A DNA stretch of 64,000 nucleotides, taken from Pseudoalteromonas luteoviolacea S2607 (GTDB lineage: Bacteria; Pseudomonadota; Gammaproteobacteria; Enterobacterales; Alteromonadaceae). A program made the translations under genes and the position numbers. The notes below the pieces were generated by a model that saw only the letters and a list, made by a program, of their open reading frames with translations, did no database searches and was not told the origin of the DNA. The stretch is taken from positions 62,001 through 126,000 of the forward strand of contig NZ_AUXV01000045.1 in the NCBI RefSeq assembly GCF_001625575.1. Direction: 5' to 3'. Of the stretch, positions 62,049 through 64,000 are shown piece after piece (the first letter of the stretch is position 1; each line of letters begins with the position of its first letter).

Positions 62049-63524
62049 GTGAAGACTATTAGACATATTGCACTGACACTTGTGTGTACAGCAGTGCTAG
62101 CTGGCTGTAATGGAGATGACGGTAAAGATGGCGCTCAAGGGACACAAGGTGTTCAAGGTGAACAGGGTACGACTGGACAACAAGGTGCACAAGGCCCTCA
62201 GGGAGAACAAGGGTTAGATGGTGTAGTGAGATATGCCGTAGCCAAAGATGTCGTAATGACCAATGCGCAGCATGCATATGCGGTGTATAGCGACTCATTG
62301 CAAACGGCTAAAATGCTAAAAGAAAAGATTGATGCATTTGTTGCTCAGCCATCTGATGAAAACTTTACAGCTGCCAAACAGGCTTGGCTAGAGGCGCGAG
62401 AACCGTATGGCCAGTCTGAGGTATATAGGTTTAGAGATGGCCCAATCGATGACTTAACAACAAATGATGCGGGTCAACCCGTGCTTGTAAAAGAAGAAGG
62501 ACCTGAAGGGGCTATTAACGCGTGGCCGTTAGCTGAAGCTATGATTGATTACACCATTGATATGGATGGCCTTCAAGCTCGTGGTGATGATGCAATATAT
62601 TCGTCTGGCGGCAATATTATTGCTGACGCTGCAACATTTCCGAATATCACAGCTGAATTAATCAAAAATCAGTTTGAGGTCAATGACGAAGAAGCAAATG
62701 TATCATCGGGGTATCATGCAATTGAATTTTTGTTGTGGGGCCAAGATTTGAACCAAGATGGTACTTATACTCAGGCTAGAGACTTCACGGCGGGGCATAG
62801 GCCGGTAACTGACTTCTACACAACCACTAATACCCAAACTTTGCCAACTGCAAATACCTGTACCTCTGGCGAAAATGGCTCAGCAGACACTGTTTGTGAA
62901 AGAAGAGGCATGTACTTAAAAGCAGCGGCAGAGTTGTTAGTTGCTGATCTACAGGGAGTTGTAGATGCATGGACGCCAGGTTCAGGGTTCCACTATATTG
63001 ATTACACCAAAGAAGAGAACGCCAATGCTAACCTAGCTGCGATGCTTGAAAGTATGGGACGTTTAGGTCACGGAGAATTAGCTGGTGAACGAATGAGTGT
63101 TGCAGTAAGGACTGACAGTCAAGAAGACGAACATTCCTGTTTTTCTGACAACACGCATAGAGACATTTTGTTGAATGCACAAGGCATCGAAAACCATTAC
63201 CTAGGAACGTATACCAGAACCAATGGAGAAGTTTTAAAAGGTGCAGGTGTGCATGATTTACTTATGTCTGCGGGCCATAAAGAACTTGCAGGAGAGTTAC
63301 AGACAGCAATTGACGCAACGATGGCCGCTGTTCGAGTAATTGATGATAACGCTAAAAACAATGGCATTTCATTTGATGTTCAAATCCAAACGGAAAAACA
63401 TCAGCTTGAAGTTCGCGCAGCAATGACCGCGTTGAAAGACCAAACTGCGATTGTGCAAAAAGTAATTGATACTCTTGGCTTAGAAACTGAGTCGTTAACT
63501 GACGACACCGAAGAGCAATTCTAG
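62049..63524 (+). CDS. Imelysin-like (M75) lipoprotein with collagen-like N-terminal repeat
   Basis: From the GTG at 62049 (after GGGGAAATT) the protein has 491 residues: a lipoprotein signal (LTLVCTAVLAGC, Cys20), then twelve Gly-X-Y triplets at about residues 22-57, then an imelysin domain. The domain shows WLEAREPYGQSEVYRF, GAINAWPLAEAMIDY and the GYHAIEFLLWGQDL motif carrying the His-x-x-Glu pair. Imelysins are surface iron-uptake-linked proteins. The next gene is a DUF1111 oxidoreductase, the usual partner. The frame is open to 61971 without a ribosome site. Confidence 0.93.
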   Translation: MKTIRHIALTLVCTAVLAGCNGDDGKDGAQGTQGVQGEQGTTGQQGAQGPQGEQGLDGVVRYAVAKDVVMTNAQHAYAVYSDSLQTAKMLKEKIDAFVAQPSDENFTAAKQAWLEAREPYGQSEVYRFRDGPIDDLTTNDAGQPVLVKEEGPEGAINAWPLAEAMIDYTIDMDGLQARGDDAIYSSGGNIIADAATFPNITAELIKNQFEVNDEEANVSSGYHAIEFLLWGQDLNQDGTYTQARDFTAGHRPVTDFYTTTNTQTLPTANTCTSGENGSADTVCERRGMYLKAAAELLVADLQGVVDAWTPGSGFHYIDYTKEENANANLAAMLESMGRLGHGELAGERMSVAVRTDSQEDEHSCFSDNTHRDILLNAQGIENHYLGTYTRTNGEVLKGAGVHDLLMSAGHKELAGELQTAIDATMAAVRVIDDNAKNNGISFDVQIQTEKHQLEVRAAMTALKDQTAIVQKVIDTLGLETESLTDDTEEQF

Positions 63525-63540
63525 TTTTTATTAGGTGTTA

Positions 63541-63567
63541 AAGGGCCGGCTATTTGCCGGCTCTTTA
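63541..63567 (+). terminator. Hairpin after the imelysin gene
   Basis: GCCGGC pairs with GCCGGC around TATTT, extended by GG/CT pairs and followed by TTT. The next ATG is 38 bases downstream, so it may be a partial attenuator. Confidence 0.6.
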
Positions 63568-63604
63568 GTTTCAAATTAATGATTCGAAGTAGGGGCATAG
63601 GATC

Positions 63605-64000
63605 ATGAATCATTACTTTTTAAGATTTTTATTTACGTTAATTTTCACCAGTTCTTTTCTTACTGGTTGTGGAGGTGGCTCCGGAGGCGGAAATGATAAT
63701 GTCCCCAACAATGAACAGCCATCAGATGGTGATAACGGGACTCCTCCAACTTCAGGCGATGGCAGTACAGAAAACCCAGACCCAAATGACGGCAACCAAG
63801 ACAGTGGAGATGGCGAGCAACCTTCAAATCATGCGTTTGAGGTAGATCCTAAAGATGGGTTACCCGCGTTGCTTACAGACGTGCCGGATGAGAATGAGTA
63901 CTTATCTGCAGGCTTAGGGACGTCACGTACACTCAATGAAGATGCATTTGGTGAAGCATTACCAGCCGTAGAGGGAGATTTCACACTAGATAGTAACTTT
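63605..64000 (+). CDS. DUF1111 di-haem oxidoreductase-like lipoprotein, truncated by the window end
   Basis: The first 132 residues start with a lipoprotein signal (LIFTSSFLTGC, Cys22), a Gly/Ser/Asp/Pro-rich linker (GGGSGGGNDNVPNNEQ onward to about residue 75), and then AGLGTSRTLNEDAFGEALPAVEGDF. The latter matches the start of the DUF1111/thiol-oxidoreductase di-haem peroxidase-like family. The haem-binding CXXCH motifs would be further on, outside the window. It follows the imelysin gene, its common partner in iron-regulated loci. Confidence 0.8.
   Translation, partial: MNHYFLRFLFTLIFTSSFLTGCGGGSGGGNDNVPNNEQPSDGDNGTPPTSGDGSTENPDPNDGNQDSGDGEQPSNHAFEVDPKDGLPALLTDVPDENEYLSAGLGTSRTLNEDAFGEALPAVEGDFTLDSNF

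Overview
The window reads as a chromosomal segment of a marine gammaproteobacterium, most likely Pseudoalteromonas or a close alteromonad. The case rests on moderately AT-rich DNA and on gene orders shared with E. coli and Vibrio: thrS-infC-rpmI-rplT, lrp-ftsK-lolA-rarA-crcB-serS, rmf next to fabA, and mfd next to csiV. The secreted proteins and signalling genes also suit a marine alteromonad. This placement is an inference from gene content. I see no rRNA or tRNA gene, CRISPR array, complete insertion sequence or prophage; the window is mainly core genome with small accessory islands.

Layout. 1-3300: end of a secreted alpha/beta hydrolase coupled to a NatAB-like ABC exporter. 3366-5282: TPR-GGDEF diguanylate cyclase. 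5431-10713: RND pump (permease and adaptor) with a divergent TetR regulator; the spacer holds three copies of one 18-bp palindromic motif, very probably the repressor operators. 11067-12578: a DUF3010 protein and an endonuclease/exonuclease/phosphatase protein. 12710-16135: the thrS-infC-rpmI-rplT translation cluster, with a thrS leader that looks like an E. coli-type ThrRS operator, an ATT start for infC and a structured leader before rpmI. 16256-25261: mixed metabolic and transport genes (SDR, M14 peptidase, MBL hydrolase, AsnC/Lrp regulator, SulP transporter, cupin, LysR, cytochrome b561 with YceI, cytosine-deaminase-like enzyme).

25430-35091 is the most accessory part: a DUF2235 (Tle1-like) hydrolase with tiny neighbouring ORFs, a Fur-box-controlled ChaN-like lipoprotein, a large secreted HEXXH peptidase, an orphan response regulator, a secreted propeller/Calx-beta protein and several small proteins. 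35105-46201 is a run of minus-strand genes: csiV-mfd, aguAB (agmatine to putrescine), PilZ, chemoreceptor and HDOD signalling proteins, and alanine dehydrogenase divergent from lrp. 46339-53225 is the lrp-ftsK-lolA-rarA-crcB-serS block. 53755-57517 holds rmf, fabA with a FabR-type operator, a tandem QueD-like protein, an M23 peptidase, an acyl-CoA thioesterase and a small protein. 57661 to the end holds a secreted S41 protease, a DUF1579 protein, a small membrane protein, azurin behind a Fur-like box, and an imelysin lipoprotein followed by the start of a DUF1111 di-haem oxidoreductase.

The main value of the window is regulatory: a tRNA-mimic operator, a triple repressor array, FabR and Fur sites, and ribosomal-protein leader structure. 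A few protein families (tandem QueD-like, orphan DUF2235, REC with an unknown output domain) are poorly explained. No single wholly new multi-gene system is evident.
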